Source: Krasilnikoviella flava (GTDB lineage Bacteria; Actinomycetota; Actinomycetes; Actinomycetales; Cellulomonadaceae). From it: 64,000 bases of DNA. Under the pieces are notes generated by a model, which saw only the letters and a program-made list of their open reading frames with translations, did no database searches and was not told the origin of the DNA. The stretch lies in assembly GCF_900167525.1 (NCBI RefSeq), contig NZ_FUZQ01000008.1, forward strand, positions 186,001 to 250,000. Reading direction: 5' to 3'. Below are positions 1-8,678 of this stretch, one piece after another; position 1 is the stretch's first letter, and every line of letters starts with the position of its first letter. Position numbers and translations under genes: made by a program.

Positions 1-86
1 ACGTGCTGCAGGCCCAGCGGGAAGAGCCGCGCGAACCGCGGCACCTGGTCGACGGGGTGCACCCCGGGTGCGGTCGTGTCGGACAT
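1..86 (-). CDS. NCS2-family nucleobase:cation symporter, N-terminal fragment
   Basis: Only the first 28 or so codons are inside the window; the gene runs off the left edge. The visible residues end in RFARLFPLGLQH, which matches the characteristic start of NCS2 uracil/xanthine permeases (Leu-Gly-Leu-Gln-His just before the first membrane helix). Such proteins are 12-14 helix membrane carriers that import uracil, xanthine or urate with a cation. The start ATG at 86 is preceded by an AAGGGAC ribosome binding site about six bases upstream. Substrate cannot be decided from this fragment. The 141 bases between it and the next gene contain no recognisable gene. Confidence 0.6.
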   Translation of the reverse strand, partial: MSDTTAPGVHPVDQVPRFARLFPLGLQH

Positions 87-227
87 TCGTCGTCCCTTCG
101 TCACCGGGCGCCTGGTCGGCGCGTCGGGTCGACGGTAGGGAGCGCGGGTTTCCGTGGGGTCAAACAGAGTTTCCGGGCCGTGAAATCTTCTCGGATGAAC
201 CCATCGGGCTTCGCGCCACCGCCCTTG

Positions 228-2291
228 TCACCGAGCCGCGAGGACGACGACGTCGTGCGGAGCGAGCGGGAGCGGCGCGAGGTCGTGCCGGGCCCCGGTG
301 CGGACATCCGTGAGCGCAGCGACGCCGCGGACGTCGGCCGGGCCGGCGACGAGCGCCGCGGCGAGGTCGAGCGTCGCGGGCCGGTCGGCATGGTTGATCG
401 CGACCAGCGCGCGTCCGCGCCACACCGTCTCGACGTCGGGGTCCTGGGCACCGTGCGGGACGCCCGCGTCGTCGAGGGCGGCCCGCAGCACCCGGTCGAG
501 ACCCGCTCCGGCCAGGTCCGCCCCGACGTACCAGGCGTGCCCCGCCCCGTGCTCGTGCCGGGCGACGGCGACGCAGCCGTCGAGAGGCCCGTCGTCGTAG
601 GTGGCGATCACGTCCGCACCGTCGGACCGGGTGCGCTCCCCGAGCGTCGTCGCCGTCGCGCGCCACTCCCCGGCCGCCGATGACGAGCCCGACCCCGACC
701 AGACGACCGTGCTGCCGCCGTCGGGCAGCGGCACCCACTCCTCGGCCGAGACGCCCAGCACGTGTCGCAGCAGCGCGGGCGAGCGGCCGAGGTGCAGGTG
801 CGCCAGGTCGTCCGCGACGCCGCCGAACGGCCCCCAGACGAGGCGCCCGCCACCGGTGACGAACGCGTCGAGACGCGCGGCCGTCGGCTCGTCGAGCACG
901 GAGAGCGCGGGGGCGAGCACGAGGTTGTAGCCGTGCAGGACGACGTCGTCCGACCGGGCGTCGACGACGTCCGCGACGACGCCGAGCCGCCACAGCTCGC
1001 GGTGCCAGGCCTGCAGCGTGGCGAGCGGGTCGAGCCGCGCCGTCGGGAGCGCCACCTGCGTGGCGGCCCACCAGGACGGCCAGTCCCACAGGAGCGCGAC
1101 CCGGCTGTGGACGCGCTGCCCGACGACCTCGCCGAGGTCACGCAGCTCGGCCCCGAGGCGACGGACGCCCTCGTGCACGGCCGTGCCCGGCCCTGCGACG
1201 GGAAGCATCGCGGAGTGGAAGCGCTCGGGGCCGGAGCGCGCCTGGCGCCACTGGAAGAACAGCGCGCCGTCGCAGCCGTGCGCGAGGGCCTGCAGCACCT
1301 CGGTGCGCAACCGCCCGGGCGACTTCGTGAGGTTGTGCTCGCGCCAGCTCACGGCACTCGCCGCCTGCTCCATGCGCAGCCACGACGACCCGCCGCCGAG
1401 CCCGCGCGCCAGGTGGTTGACGAGCGCCGCGTCGGCGGGAGCGTCCGGGGACGCCGGGTCGGGGTACGCGTCGTCGGCGATCACGTCCAGGTCGGCGCGC
1501 CAGCCGTGGGGGTCGATGCCGCCGAAGAAGCCCATGAGGTTGGTCGTGACGGGGCGGTCGGGGTCGTGGCGCCGGACGATCGCCTTCTGCTCGCGGTAGA
1601 GGTCGAGCAGGAGGTCCGAGCCGAACCTGCGGAAGTCGAGCTCCTGCGACGGGTTGTGGTGGTAGGGCGCGACGCGCGGCGGCAGGATCTCGGCCCAGTC
1701 GCCGTACCCCTGCGACCAGACGGTCGTGGCCCAGGCCTCGTTGAGCGTGTCGAGGGTGCCGTACCGCGCGCGCAGCCAGTCCCGGAAGCGCTCGGCGCAC
1801 CGGTCGCAGAAGCAGGCCTGGCCGTACTCGTTGCCCGCGTGCCACATCCGGACGGCGGGGTGGCCGGAGTAGCGGCTCGCGACCTGCTCGGCGATGCGGG
1901 CGGCGGCGTCCCTGTAGGCGTCCGACGAGGGGCAGAACTGGTTGCGCGACCCGTAGCTCAGCACCGTGCCGTCGGCCGTGGTCGGCAGCGACTCCGGGTG
2001 CTGGTGCCCGAGCCAGGGCGGCGGCGACGCGACCGGGGTGGCGAGGTCGACGGCGATGCCCGCGTCGTGCAGCAGGTCGAGCACCTCGTCCAGCCACGCG
2101 AAGTCGTACTCCCCGGGCCGCGGCTCCTCGCGCGACCAGCTGAAGACGCCGACCGTGACGAGGTTGACCCCCGCCTCCTGCATCAGCGCGACGTCCTCCC
2201 GCCAGACGGCGGGGTCCCACTGCTCGGGGTTGTAGTCCCCGCCGTACAGGATGCCCAGCTCGTCCGTGAGCCGTGCGAGACCAGCCGTCAT
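228..2291 (-). CDS. Beta-galactosidase, glycoside hydrolase family 42
   Basis: A 687-residue GH42 enzyme of normal family length, cytoplasmic (no signal peptide). It should release terminal beta-galactose from small galactosides. Visible evidence: the opening LGGDYNPEQW-like stretch (residues 13-25), the acid/base Glu155 in HAGNEYG, the probable nucleophile Glu308 in LRMEQA, and Cys120, Cys160, Cys162 and Cys165, which match the zinc-binding cysteines of clostridial-type GH42 enzymes. The TIM barrel is followed by the trimerisation domain and a C-terminal beta domain. It starts with ATG 22 bases downstream of a LacI-type operator, so sugar induction is likely. It lies downstream of a Ugp-like operon on the same strand but is separated from it by a palindromic repeat, so it is probably its own unit. 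Confidence 0.93.
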   Translation of the reverse strand: MTAGLARLTDELGILYGGDYNPEQWDPAVWREDVALMQEAGVNLVTVGVFSWSREEPRPGEYDFAWLDEVLDLLHDAGIAVDLATPVASPPPWLGHQHPESLPTTADGTVLSYGSRNQFCPSSDAYRDAAARIAEQVASRYSGHPAVRMWHAGNEYGQACFCDRCAERFRDWLRARYGTLDTLNEAWATTVWSQGYGDWAEILPPRVAPYHHNPSQELDFRRFGSDLLLDLYREQKAIVRRHDPDRPVTTNLMGFFGGIDPHGWRADLDVIADDAYPDPASPDAPADAALVNHLARGLGGGSSWLRMEQAASAVSWREHNLTKSPGRLRTEVLQALAHGCDGALFFQWRQARSGPERFHSAMLPVAGPGTAVHEGVRRLGAELRDLGEVVGQRVHSRVALLWDWPSWWAATQVALPTARLDPLATLQAWHRELWRLGVVADVVDARSDDVVLHGYNLVLAPALSVLDEPTAARLDAFVTGGGRLVWGPFGGVADDLAHLHLGRSPALLRHVLGVSAEEWVPLPDGGSTVVWSGSGSSSAAGEWRATATTLGERTRSDGADVIATYDDGPLDGCVAVARHEHGAGHAWYVGADLAGAGLDRVLRAALDDAGVPHGAQDPDVETVWRGRALVAINHADRPATLDLAAALVAGPADVRGVAALTDVRTGARHDLAPLPLAPHDVVVLAAR

Positions 2292-2312
2292 GCCGCGATA
2301 CCCCCGTGGACC

Positions 2313-2328
2313 GTCGAAACGCTTCGAC
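2313..2328. promoter_or_regulatory. LacI-family operator upstream of GH42 gene
   Basis: The palindrome GTCGAAACGCTTCGAC has two 6-bp arms around a central AC/GC core with CG in the middle, the typical form of a LacI/GalR-family operator. It lies 22 bases upstream of the GH42 start codon, where a bound repressor would block transcription. No LacI gene is adjacent, so the regulator must act from elsewhere. Confidence 0.6.
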
Positions 2329-2345
2329 GTGACCTTAGGCGTCGC

Positions 2346-2392
2346 CGGTCGAGCCTGTCGAGACCAGCGACGGGTCTCGACAGGCTCGACCG
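2346..2392. repeat. Dispersed palindromic repeat, copy 1
   Basis: Perfect 20-bp arms (2346-2365 and 2373-2392) around a 7-bp loop. The arm core GAGCCTGTCG is shared with copies at 40112, 47987 and 52636. The copy sits between the stop of the phosphodiesterase gene and the start of the GH42 gene, so it could act as a terminator for the former. It is the only copy found between co-directional genes. Confidence 0.8.
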
Positions 2393-2412
2393 ACGGGCCG
2401 GAGCGGGCGGGG

Positions 2413-3183
2413 TCAGCCCGCGCGACCGGCGAGCCACCCCGCGAGACGATCCGGCCGGTCGGTGATGATCTCGTCCACGCCGAGCGCGACGGCGGCGGCC
2501 CAGTGCTCGGGCTCGTTCAGCGTCCAGACGGCGGCGGCGAGGCCCGCGTCGTGCAGCCGGGCGACGACGTCCGGGTCGTCGCGCAGCACGGTGCCCTGCG
2601 GGTTGCACATGACGACGTCGAGCTCGCGGCAGCGGTCGACGAGGTCGTCGCCCGCGGCGGTGACGAGCAGGCCTCGGCGCAGCCCCGGGTCGGCGTCGCG
2701 CAGGGCGGCCACCGTCGCGGGCCAGAAGCTCTGCGCCACCGTGCGGTCGGCGAGGCCGGCCTCGCGCAGCGGCTCGGTGACCCGCCGCACCTCCTGCGCC
2801 GACCACGCGCCCTTCATCTCGAGCAGCAGGTCCATGCCGGGACGGGCGCGCAGCAGGTCGGTCACCTCGGCGAACGTCGGCACCCGCTGCCCTGCGTACG
2901 CGGGCGAGAACCACGACCCGGCGTCCAGCAGCCGCACCTCGCGCAGCTCGAGGTCCGCCAGCTTGCCGCTGCCGTTCGTCGTCGCGTCGACGGTGTCGTC
3001 GTGGATGACGACCACCTCGCCGTCCGCGGTGAGGCGGACGTCGATCTCGAGCGAGTCCGCCCCCGCCATCGCCGCGGCCTCGAACGCGGCGAGCGTGTTC
3101 TGCGGCGCGACGGCGCTGTTGCCGCGGTGCGCGACCACCCGCGGCCGGCGCGGGCCGGTCGTCGCCGTCGTCGGCCCGGTCAC
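2413..3183 (-). CDS. ugpQ: Glycerophosphodiester phosphodiesterase (UgpQ-like)
   Basis: A 256-residue cytoplasmic GDPD-family TIM barrel of usual length. It hydrolyses glycerophosphodiesters to sn-glycerol-3-phosphate and an alcohol. Conserved features: the HRG motif with catalytic His19 and Arg20, Glu46 and Asp48 (LEIDVR) for the metal, His61 (VIHDD) and a late TDRP motif. No signal peptide is present. Its GTG start overlaps the stop of the upstream binding-protein gene (GTGA), so it is translated with the transporter. This makes it the intracellular partner of an importer for glycerophosphodiesters. The symbol is assigned by family and context. Confidence 0.9.
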   Translation of the reverse strand: MTGPTTATTGPRRPRVVAHRGNSAVAPQNTLAAFEAAAMAGADSLEIDVRLTADGEVVVIHDDTVDATTNGSGKLADLELREVRLLDAGSWFSPAYAGQRVPTFAEVTDLLRARPGMDLLLEMKGAWSAQEVRRVTEPLREAGLADRTVAQSFWPATVAALRDADPGLRRGLLVTAAGDDLVDRCRELDVVMCNPQGTVLRDDPDVVARLHDAGLAAAVWTLNEPEHWAAAVALGVDEIITDRPDRLAGWLAGRAG

Positions 3184-4532
3184 AGGTACGGCTCCACGTT
3201 CTCGGTGTACGCCGTCTCGATGCGCGGCGCGATCGCGTCGAACGCCTCCCTCGGGTCGGCGTCCTCGATGACGATCTGCTCGAGCGCCTCGTTGAGCAGC
3301 GCGTCGGCGCCGGGCACGAAGACGCGCACGTCGTCCTGCACGCGGGCCTTGTCGGCGAGCTGGTCGACGGCGGTGCGGAACTGCGGCGTCTGCTCGTACA
3401 CCTTCTGCATGGCGTCGCTCTCGACGGCCGAGGTGCGCACCGGCATGTAGCCCGTGGCCTGCGAGAACGTGGCCGTGTTCTCCGTGTTGGTCAGGAACTC
3501 GAGGAACATCGCCGCCGCGAGCTGCTGCTCCGGCGTCTTCGACGACGGGATGGCCAGCCCGGTGCCGCCGGTGGGCGTGCCGCCACCCTGCGGGCCGTCC
3601 GGCAGGTAGGCCGTGCCGACCTCGAACGACGCGGCGTCGAGCGCACCCTTGAGCGAGCCCGTGGAGCCGATCGTCGAGGCGACGAGGCCGGACGAGAAGT
3701 CCGCCATCGCGTCGTCGGCGGAGAGCGTCGCGACGCCGGAGCCGTGGAACAGGTCACGCACGAACTCGCCGCCCGCGACCGCCTCCGGGGTGTCCAGCGT
3801 GAGGTCGAAGCCGTCCGAGTACGCGCCGCCGGTCCCCCAGATCATGTTCTCGAACCACCAGGCGCCCCATGACGGGCCGGTGGTCAGGCCGAGCGTCGAG
3901 CCACCGTCCGGCACCTCACCCTTCAGCGTGGCGTCCCACTCGGTCAGCTCGTCCCAGGTCTCGGGACCACGGTCGGGCAGGCCCGCCTTCTTCCAGAGGT
4001 CCTTGTTGTAGTAGAAGAGCGGCGTGCTGCGGGCGTAGGGCACCGCCCAGTGCTGGTCGTCGTACTCGTAGTCCGCGTACAGGGCGGGCTGGAAGTCCTC
4101 CGCGTCGGCGTCGAGGTACTCCATGACGTCGTCCACGGGCATGATCTGGTCGTTCAGGTGGTACCGGAACCACCACACGTCGGACGCGATGACGAGGTCG
4201 GGCAGCTCGTCCGTCTGCGAGGCGGCCTGGAAGCGCTGGGCCACCTCGTCGTAGTCGGCGCCGGCGGTGACGAGGTCGACCTCGATGCCGCTCTCGGCGG
4301 TGAAGTCGTCGATGAGCTGCTGCTCGAGCTCCTGCGACTGGCCCGGGTGGTTGCTCCACCAGGTGATCTCCTGGGCGGGCTCGACCTGCGACCAGTCGAC
4401 GGCCTCGGACGACGCGTCGTCGGACGACGTGGCGCCGACGCTCGGTCCGGCGCAGGCGGTGAGGGCGAGGGCCGAGACCGCGGCGAGCGCCGCGACGGCG
4501 GTCCGGGTGCGGCGGGCGGGACGGTGGGACAC
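3180..4532 (-). CDS. ugpB: ABC transporter substrate-binding lipoprotein, UgpB-like
   Basis: A 450-residue family 1 extracellular solute-binding protein. A signal peptide ends in a lipobox LALTAC with Cys27 as the lipidation site, so the mature protein is anchored outside the membrane. The sequence is typical of carbohydrate and glycerol-phosphate binders (QEITWWSNHPG near the mature N-terminus; GGTGLAIPSSK in the hinge region). It precedes a glycerophosphodiester phosphodiesterase and follows two permeases, which suggests sn-glycerol-3-phosphate or its diesters as ligand; a sugar is the alternative. The GTG start at 4532 has AAGGAGCAC just upstream. A 43-base gap separates it from the permease gene. 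Confidence 0.85.
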   Translation of the reverse strand: MSHRPARRTRTAVAALAAVSALALTACAGPSVGATSSDDASSEAVDWSQVEPAQEITWWSNHPGQSQELEQQLIDDFTAESGIEVDLVTAGADYDEVAQRFQAASQTDELPDLVIASDVWWFRYHLNDQIMPVDDVMEYLDADAEDFQPALYADYEYDDQHWAVPYARSTPLFYYNKDLWKKAGLPDRGPETWDELTEWDATLKGEVPDGGSTLGLTTGPSWGAWWFENMIWGTGGAYSDGFDLTLDTPEAVAGGEFVRDLFHGSGVATLSADDAMADFSSGLVASTIGSTGSLKGALDAASFEVGTAYLPDGPQGGGTPTGGTGLAIPSSKTPEQQLAAAMFLEFLTNTENTATFSQATGYMPVRTSAVESDAMQKVYEQTPQFRTAVDQLADKARVQDDVRVFVPGADALLNEALEQIVIEDADPREAFDAIAPRIETAYTENVEPYL

Positions 4533-4575
4533 ACGTGCTCCTTGGTTCGGTGGGGTGACGGGCGCGGGGTCGGGG

Positions 4576-5460
4576 CTAGCCCGAGACGGCGCCCGCGGTG
4601 AGGCCGGCGACGAGGCGTCGCTGGAGGACGAGGAAGACGAGGAGGATGGGCAGCGTCACGACGACCGTCGCGGCCAGCAGCACGCCCCAGTTCGACATGC
4701 CGTCGGTGTTCTGCAGCAGGGTGAGGCCGACGGGGAGCGTCATCTTGTCGGCGTGGTCGACGACGAGGAACGGCCACAGGTAGTCGTTCCACTCGGTCAC
4801 GACGGAGACCAGCGCGACCGCCGCGAGCGTCGGCGTGCTCATCGGCACGACGAACGTCCACAGCTTGCGCCAGTGCCCGGCGCCGTCGAGCTCGGCCGCC
4901 TCGAGGATCGACGCCGGCAGCGTGAGGAAGTGCTGACGGAACAGGAAGGTGCCGAACGCGCTGGCCAGGCCCGGCACGAGGATCCCCTGGTAGGTGTTGA
5001 GCCAGCCGAGGCCGGCCACGAGCGTGTAGTTGGGGATGATCGTGATCTGCGGCGGGATCATCAGCGTCGCGATGACCAGCCCGAACACCAGCTTCTTGAA
5101 CGGGAAGTCGAGGAAGACCAGCGCGTACGCGCAGGCCAGCCCCAGCGCGACCTTGAGGCCCGCGCCGACGACGGTCAGGCCGATGCTGTTCGCCAGCAGC
5201 CGGCCGAGCGGGATCGCGCCCGCAGCCTGCGCGTAGTTGTCGAGGCTCGGCGACCCGGGCAGCCACTGCAGCGGCACCTGGTACAGCTCCTCGGGCGTCT
5301 TGAGGCTGGCGAGGAGCAGCCAGACCAGCGGCAGGCCCAGCACCACCGTCGCGAACGCCATCGTGAGGTAGGCGCCGACGTGCGGCGACCGCCGTCGGGG
5401 AGGTCTGCCCGGGATCCCGGCGGGCGCCGCCGCCGTCCGGTCGATCGTGGCGGCGCTCAT
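4576..5460 (-). CDS. ugpE: ABC transporter permease, UgpE-like
   Basis: A 294-residue inner-membrane permease with about six hydrophobic segments, the MalG/UgpE branch. The cytoplasmic coupling loop is clear in EAAELDGAGHWRKLW, about 80 residues from the C-terminus. The ATG at 5460 overlaps the stop of the upstream permease gene in ATGA, and an in-frame extension further upstream would run through the body of that gene, so this start is preferred. It pairs with the preceding permease to form the membrane channel for the UgpB-like protein. No ATPase is encoded in the operon; a shared MsiK/UgpC-type ATPase elsewhere is likely, as is common in actinobacteria. Confidence 0.88.
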   Translation of the reverse strand: MSAATIDRTAAAPAGIPGRPPRRRSPHVGAYLTMAFATVVLGLPLVWLLLASLKTPEELYQVPLQWLPGSPSLDNYAQAAGAIPLGRLLANSIGLTVVGAGLKVALGLACAYALVFLDFPFKKLVFGLVIATLMIPPQITIIPNYTLVAGLGWLNTYQGILVPGLASAFGTFLFRQHFLTLPASILEAAELDGAGHWRKLWTFVVPMSTPTLAAVALVSVVTEWNDYLWPFLVVDHADKMTLPVGLTLLQNTDGMSNWGVLLAATVVVTLPILLVFLVLQRRLVAGLTAGAVSG

Positions 5461-6449
5461 GCGTAGTGCACCTTCCGCTGGACGTACCGCATCTGCACCG
5501 CGGTGACGGCGAGCAGCACGAGGAACAGGACGGTGGCGACGGCCGACGCGTACCCGGCGCGGCCGTTCACGAAGCTCTCCTCGTAGACCGAGTACATGAG
5601 CGTCGTCGTGGAGCCCAGGGGGCCGCCCTGGGTCATCGCCTTGATGATGTCGAACGACTGCAGCGAGCTGAGCATCATCGTCACGAGCAGGAAGAACGTG
5701 GTCGGGGTGAGCAGCGGCAGCACGATCGAGCGCAGCGCGCGGGCCGACGACGCGCCGTCGAGCGCGGCGGCGTCGCGCAGGTCCTGCGGTACGGCCTGGA
5801 GGCCGGCCAGGTAGATGAGGGCGACGTACCCGAGGTTCTTCCACAGGTAGACGACGATCACCATGACCAGCGGCCACGGTCGTGCCGTGTACCAGGCGGG
5901 CGAGTCGAGGCCGACCCAGCCGAGCAGCTCCTGGACCAGCCCGTAGCGCGGGTCGAACATGAACAGCCACAGGATGCCGACGGCGAAGCCGCTCAGCACG
6001 TAGGGCGCGAACGCGACGGTGCGAGCGACGCCGCGCCCGCGGAGGCGGCGGTTCAGCAGCAGCGCCAGGCCCAGCCCCAGCACCATCGCACCGCCGACGG
6101 TCGCGACCGTGAAGACGAGCGTCGTGGTGACGATCCGGCCCGTCGTGGGCGCGGAGAACCACTCGGCGTAGTTGCCGAGCCCGACGAAGCGGGCGGACGG
6201 GGAGCCGAGGTTCCACTGCAGCGTCGACAGGTAGAGGCTCTGCAGCAGCGGGCGGTAGACGAAGACGAGGATCAGCAGCACGTTGGGGCCCGCCAGCAGC
6301 AGCGCCCACAGCAGGGCGTTCCGACGACGGCGCGCGCCGAGGCGGCTGCGGGTGCGGGGAGCGGGTGGTCGGCCGGCGGGCGGGGTGCCCGCCCGGGCCG
6401 ACGGGGCGTCCGGGGGGCCGGACGGCCGTGGGGTCACGACGGTGGTCAC
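5457..6449 (-). CDS. ugpA: ABC transporter permease, UgpA-like
   Basis: A permease of the MalF/UgpA branch with six hydrophobic segments and a coupling loop DAAALDGASSARALRS. The N-terminal 45 residues are rich in Pro, Ala and Arg. The chosen start is the GTG at 6449 (330 residues); an in-frame TTG at 6521 would add 24 residues, and neither has a strong Shine-Dalgarno, so the start is uncertain. It is the first gene of the four-gene transporter and phosphodiesterase operon, so the promoter should lie in 6450-6610, a stretch with no gene and several CGTCAGGC direct repeats. Confidence 0.85.
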   Translation of the reverse strand: MTTVVTPRPSGPPDAPSARAGTPPAGRPPAPRTRSRLGARRRRNALLWALLLAGPNVLLILVFVYRPLLQSLYLSTLQWNLGSPSARFVGLGNYAEWFSAPTTGRIVTTTLVFTVATVGGAMVLGLGLALLLNRRLRGRGVARTVAFAPYVLSGFAVGILWLFMFDPRYGLVQELLGWVGLDSPAWYTARPWPLVMVIVVYLWKNLGYVALIYLAGLQAVPQDLRDAAALDGASSARALRSIVLPLLTPTTFFLLVTMMLSSLQSFDIIKAMTQGGPLGSTTTLMYSVYEESFVNGRAGYASAVATVLFLVLLAVTAVQMRYVQRKVHYA

Positions 6450-6610
6450 AGCCGCGACTCTAGGAACCGCTCCGTCCGATATGTCCGGGTGGGCGGGGGT
6501 GCCCGCGAAGCGTTCGGGCAACGTTCATCGGCACGGTCCCCGCAGGTCACGGGCACTGCGCGACGGTCACCCGGACGTCGACGGGGCGTCAGGCGGCCGT
6601 CAGGCAGGCG

Positions 6611-7516
6611 TCAGCCGGGCGTCGTCTCGGGGACACCCGCGCGGGGGTAGGCCCGGGTCCTCTCGGAGGTGCCCATCCCCCACCGCACGGCGCGGGTGGC
6701 GAGGGCGCCGGCCGGTACGCCGAGGGTGCGGCGGAACCAGGTGTCGACGTGGAGCTCGTCGCGCGCCCACGTCGGAAGCGTCGACACCGCGCCCGCGGCG
6801 AGCAACGCGTACGGGGGCCGGGCCGCGAGCGGCAGCGGCGGCTCGCGCAGCAGGAACCCCACCGTGTCCAGCGCTGCCTCCGACGCCTCGAGCTCGGGCC
6901 GGTACGCCTCGATCGTCGCGCGCAGCTCGGCCACCGACTCCGGCACGACGACGGCACCCAACGCTCGCGCGACCCGCGCCGCCTGCGCCACGTACTCGTC
7001 CGCCTCGGCGGCGGTGAGCGGCCGCTCGCCGAACCGCTGGTGCGCCGTGAGGAACGAGTCCGCCTCCGCGGCGTGCACCCAGGTCAGCAGGTGCGGGTCG
7101 CCCGCGCGGTAGGGCCGCCCGTCCGGCGCCTTGCCACGCACCCGCTCGTGCACCGACCGGACCCGGTCGATCATCGCCTGCGCGTCGTCGGCGGTGCCGA
7201 ACGTCGTCGTGGCGATGAATGTCGCCGTCCGCTCCAGCCGGCCCCACGGGTCGCCGCGGTAGCCCGAGTGCCCGGCGACGCCCGCCATCGCCAGCGGGTG
7301 CAACGACTGCAGCAGCAGCGCCCGCAGCCCACCCACGAACATCGACGCGTCCGCGTGCACCCGCCCGACCGGGCTGTCGGGCGGGAACCAGCGCGGGCCG
7401 GGCGTCAGGTGGATCCGGTCGCGCACCGCGTGCGCGTCCCGTCCGGCGACCTTCGCGAACAGCATCTCGCCGAGGCGCAGCCGAAGCCGCTCCACCGGGT
7501 TCGTCGCCGTCGTCAT
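6611..7516 (-). CDS. MpaB-like oxygenase family protein (DUF2236)
   Basis: A 301-residue member of the DUF2236 family, which includes the mycophenolic-acid MpaB oxygenase and rubber-degrading latex clearing proteins; members bind haem or a related metal centre. Supporting motifs are the early VGRVHAD, LLLQSLHPLAMAGVAGH and the GTADDAQAMI region, in the usual order. No signal peptide is seen. It begins 16 bases after the stop of the ArgJ-like gene on the same strand, so it may be the last gene of the long ureohydrolase and transporter run. Its substrate is unknown; oxidation of a substrate imported by the locus is possible but unproven. Confidence 0.75.
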   Translation of the reverse strand: MTTATNPVERLRLRLGEMLFAKVAGRDAHAVRDRIHLTPGPRWFPPDSPVGRVHADASMFVGGLRALLLQSLHPLAMAGVAGHSGYRGDPWGRLERTATFIATTTFGTADDAQAMIDRVRSVHERVRGKAPDGRPYRAGDPHLLTWVHAAEADSFLTAHQRFGERPLTAAEADEYVAQAARVARALGAVVVPESVAELRATIEAYRPELEASEAALDTVGFLLREPPLPLAARPPYALLAAGAVSTLPTWARDELHVDTWFRRTLGVPAGALATRAVRWGMGTSERTRAYPRAGVPETTPG

Positions 7517-7532
7517 GCCGCCAGTATCCCGC

Positions 7533-8678
7533 TCAGGTCGTGTAGTCGGCGTTGATCCGGATGTATCCCTCCGTGAGGTCGCACCCGTACACGGTGAACT
7601 CTCCGCCGGCGATGCCGAGGTCCACCTCGATGACCACCTCGTCCCGCCGGAGGTACGTCTCGAGCTCGGCTCGCACCGCGGCGGAGGGCAGCACGGGATA
7701 GGTCTCGATCCCGCCGAAGGCGATCCGGACGTCCTCCTCGTGGACGTCGGTCTCTGTGGCGCACTTGCCGATGGCCATGGCGACGCGCCCCCAGTTCGGG
7801 TCGGCGCCGTGCACGGCCGTCTTGACGAGCGGGGAGTTCACGACCGCCTTCCCGACGAGCTTGGCCTGCGCGTCGTCACGGGCCCCGCTCACGCGGACCT
7901 CGATGACCCTGGACGCGCCCTCCCCGTCAGAGGCGATCATCTTCACGAGGTCGGTGCACAGGTCCCGGAGCACGTCCTCGAACGCCTCGAGGTCGACGGT
8001 GCCGGCCAAGCCCGACGCGACGATCGCCGCGGTATCCGAGGTCGACGTGTCGGTGTCGATGCTCACGGCGTTGTAGGTCCGCTCCACCACCGCCCGGAAG
8101 ATCCGGTCGAGGTCCTCTGCGGGCACGTCGGCGTCCGTGCAGACGAACGACAGCAGGGTCGCCATGTCGGGCTCGATCATGCCGACGCCCTTGGCGATCC
8201 CGACGATCCGCGCCTCCCCGACCTGGCGGACGGCCACCTTGGGCCGGGTGTCCGTCGTCATGATCGCGCGGGCGACGGCGTCGAGGTCCACCCGGTCCGC
8301 CGCCGGGAGGGCCGCCAGCCCGGGCCGCACTCTCGCCATCGGGTACGGCACACCGATGACGCCGGTCGAGGCGACCAGCACCTGCTCCGGCCGGCACCCG
8401 GCCGTCCGGGCCGCCCACTCCTGGAGCTCCCGCGCGTCGGCCAGGCCGCGCTCCCCGGTGGCGACGTTCGCGTTGCCGGACACGACGACGACGGCGCGCA
8501 GCGCCCGGGTCTCGGCCTCCCGGCTCAGGCGCACGCTGGGTCCGGCGAAACGCGACCGCGTGAACACGGCGGCGGAGGTGGTGGCTCCGGTGGCATACAC
8601 GAGGGCGGCGTCCGGGACGCCGTCCTTGACGCCGACGTTCCCGGTGATGCCGTGGAATCCGGCGACGGTGGTGGTCAT
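7533..8678 (-). CDS. ArgJ-type glutamate N-acetyltransferase / ornithine acetyltransferase
   Basis: A 381-residue ArgJ-fold protein of usual length. ArgJ enzymes move an acetyl group from N-acetylornithine to glutamate and self-cleave before a threonine. Here the cleavage motif is KGVGMIEPDMATLL with Thr174 as the expected nucleophile, Thr105-Gly106 (STGVIG) as the oxyanion pair, and the typical C-terminal INADYTT. All catalytic elements are present. It is not beside argC, argB or argD but at the end of an operon with two oligopeptide-type importers and two ureohydrolases, and its start overlaps the ATPase stop (ATGA). This resembles Oat2 of clavulanate clusters. It may acetylate or deacetylate a pathway intermediate rather than serve arginine synthesis. 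Confidence 0.88.
   Translation of the reverse strand: MTTTVAGFHGITGNVGVKDGVPDAALVYATGATTSAAVFTRSRFAGPSVRLSREAETRALRAVVVVSGNANVATGERGLADARELQEWAARTAGCRPEQVLVASTGVIGVPYPMARVRPGLAALPAADRVDLDAVARAIMTTDTRPKVAVRQVGEARIVGIAKGVGMIEPDMATLLSFVCTDADVPAEDLDRIFRAVVERTYNAVSIDTDTSTSDTAAIVASGLAGTVDLEAFEDVLRDLCTDLVKMIASDGEGASRVIEVRVSGARDDAQAKLVGKAVVNSPLVKTAVHGADPNWGRVAMAIGKCATETDVHEEDVRIAFGGIETYPVLPSAAVRAELETYLRRDEVVIEVDLGIAGGEFTVYGCDLTEGYIRINADYTT

Noticed and set aside
762-2465. Long open frame on the plus strand opposite the GH42 gene (567 codons)
   Set aside because: Arg/Val/Gly-rich, no known motifs; it is the antisense shadow of the GH42 gene, as expected at such high GC.
6481-6530. LacI-type operator before the Ugp-like operon
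   Set aside because: CGAAGCGTTCG and CAACGTTC are only weak or odd-spaced palindromes, so I do not call a site.
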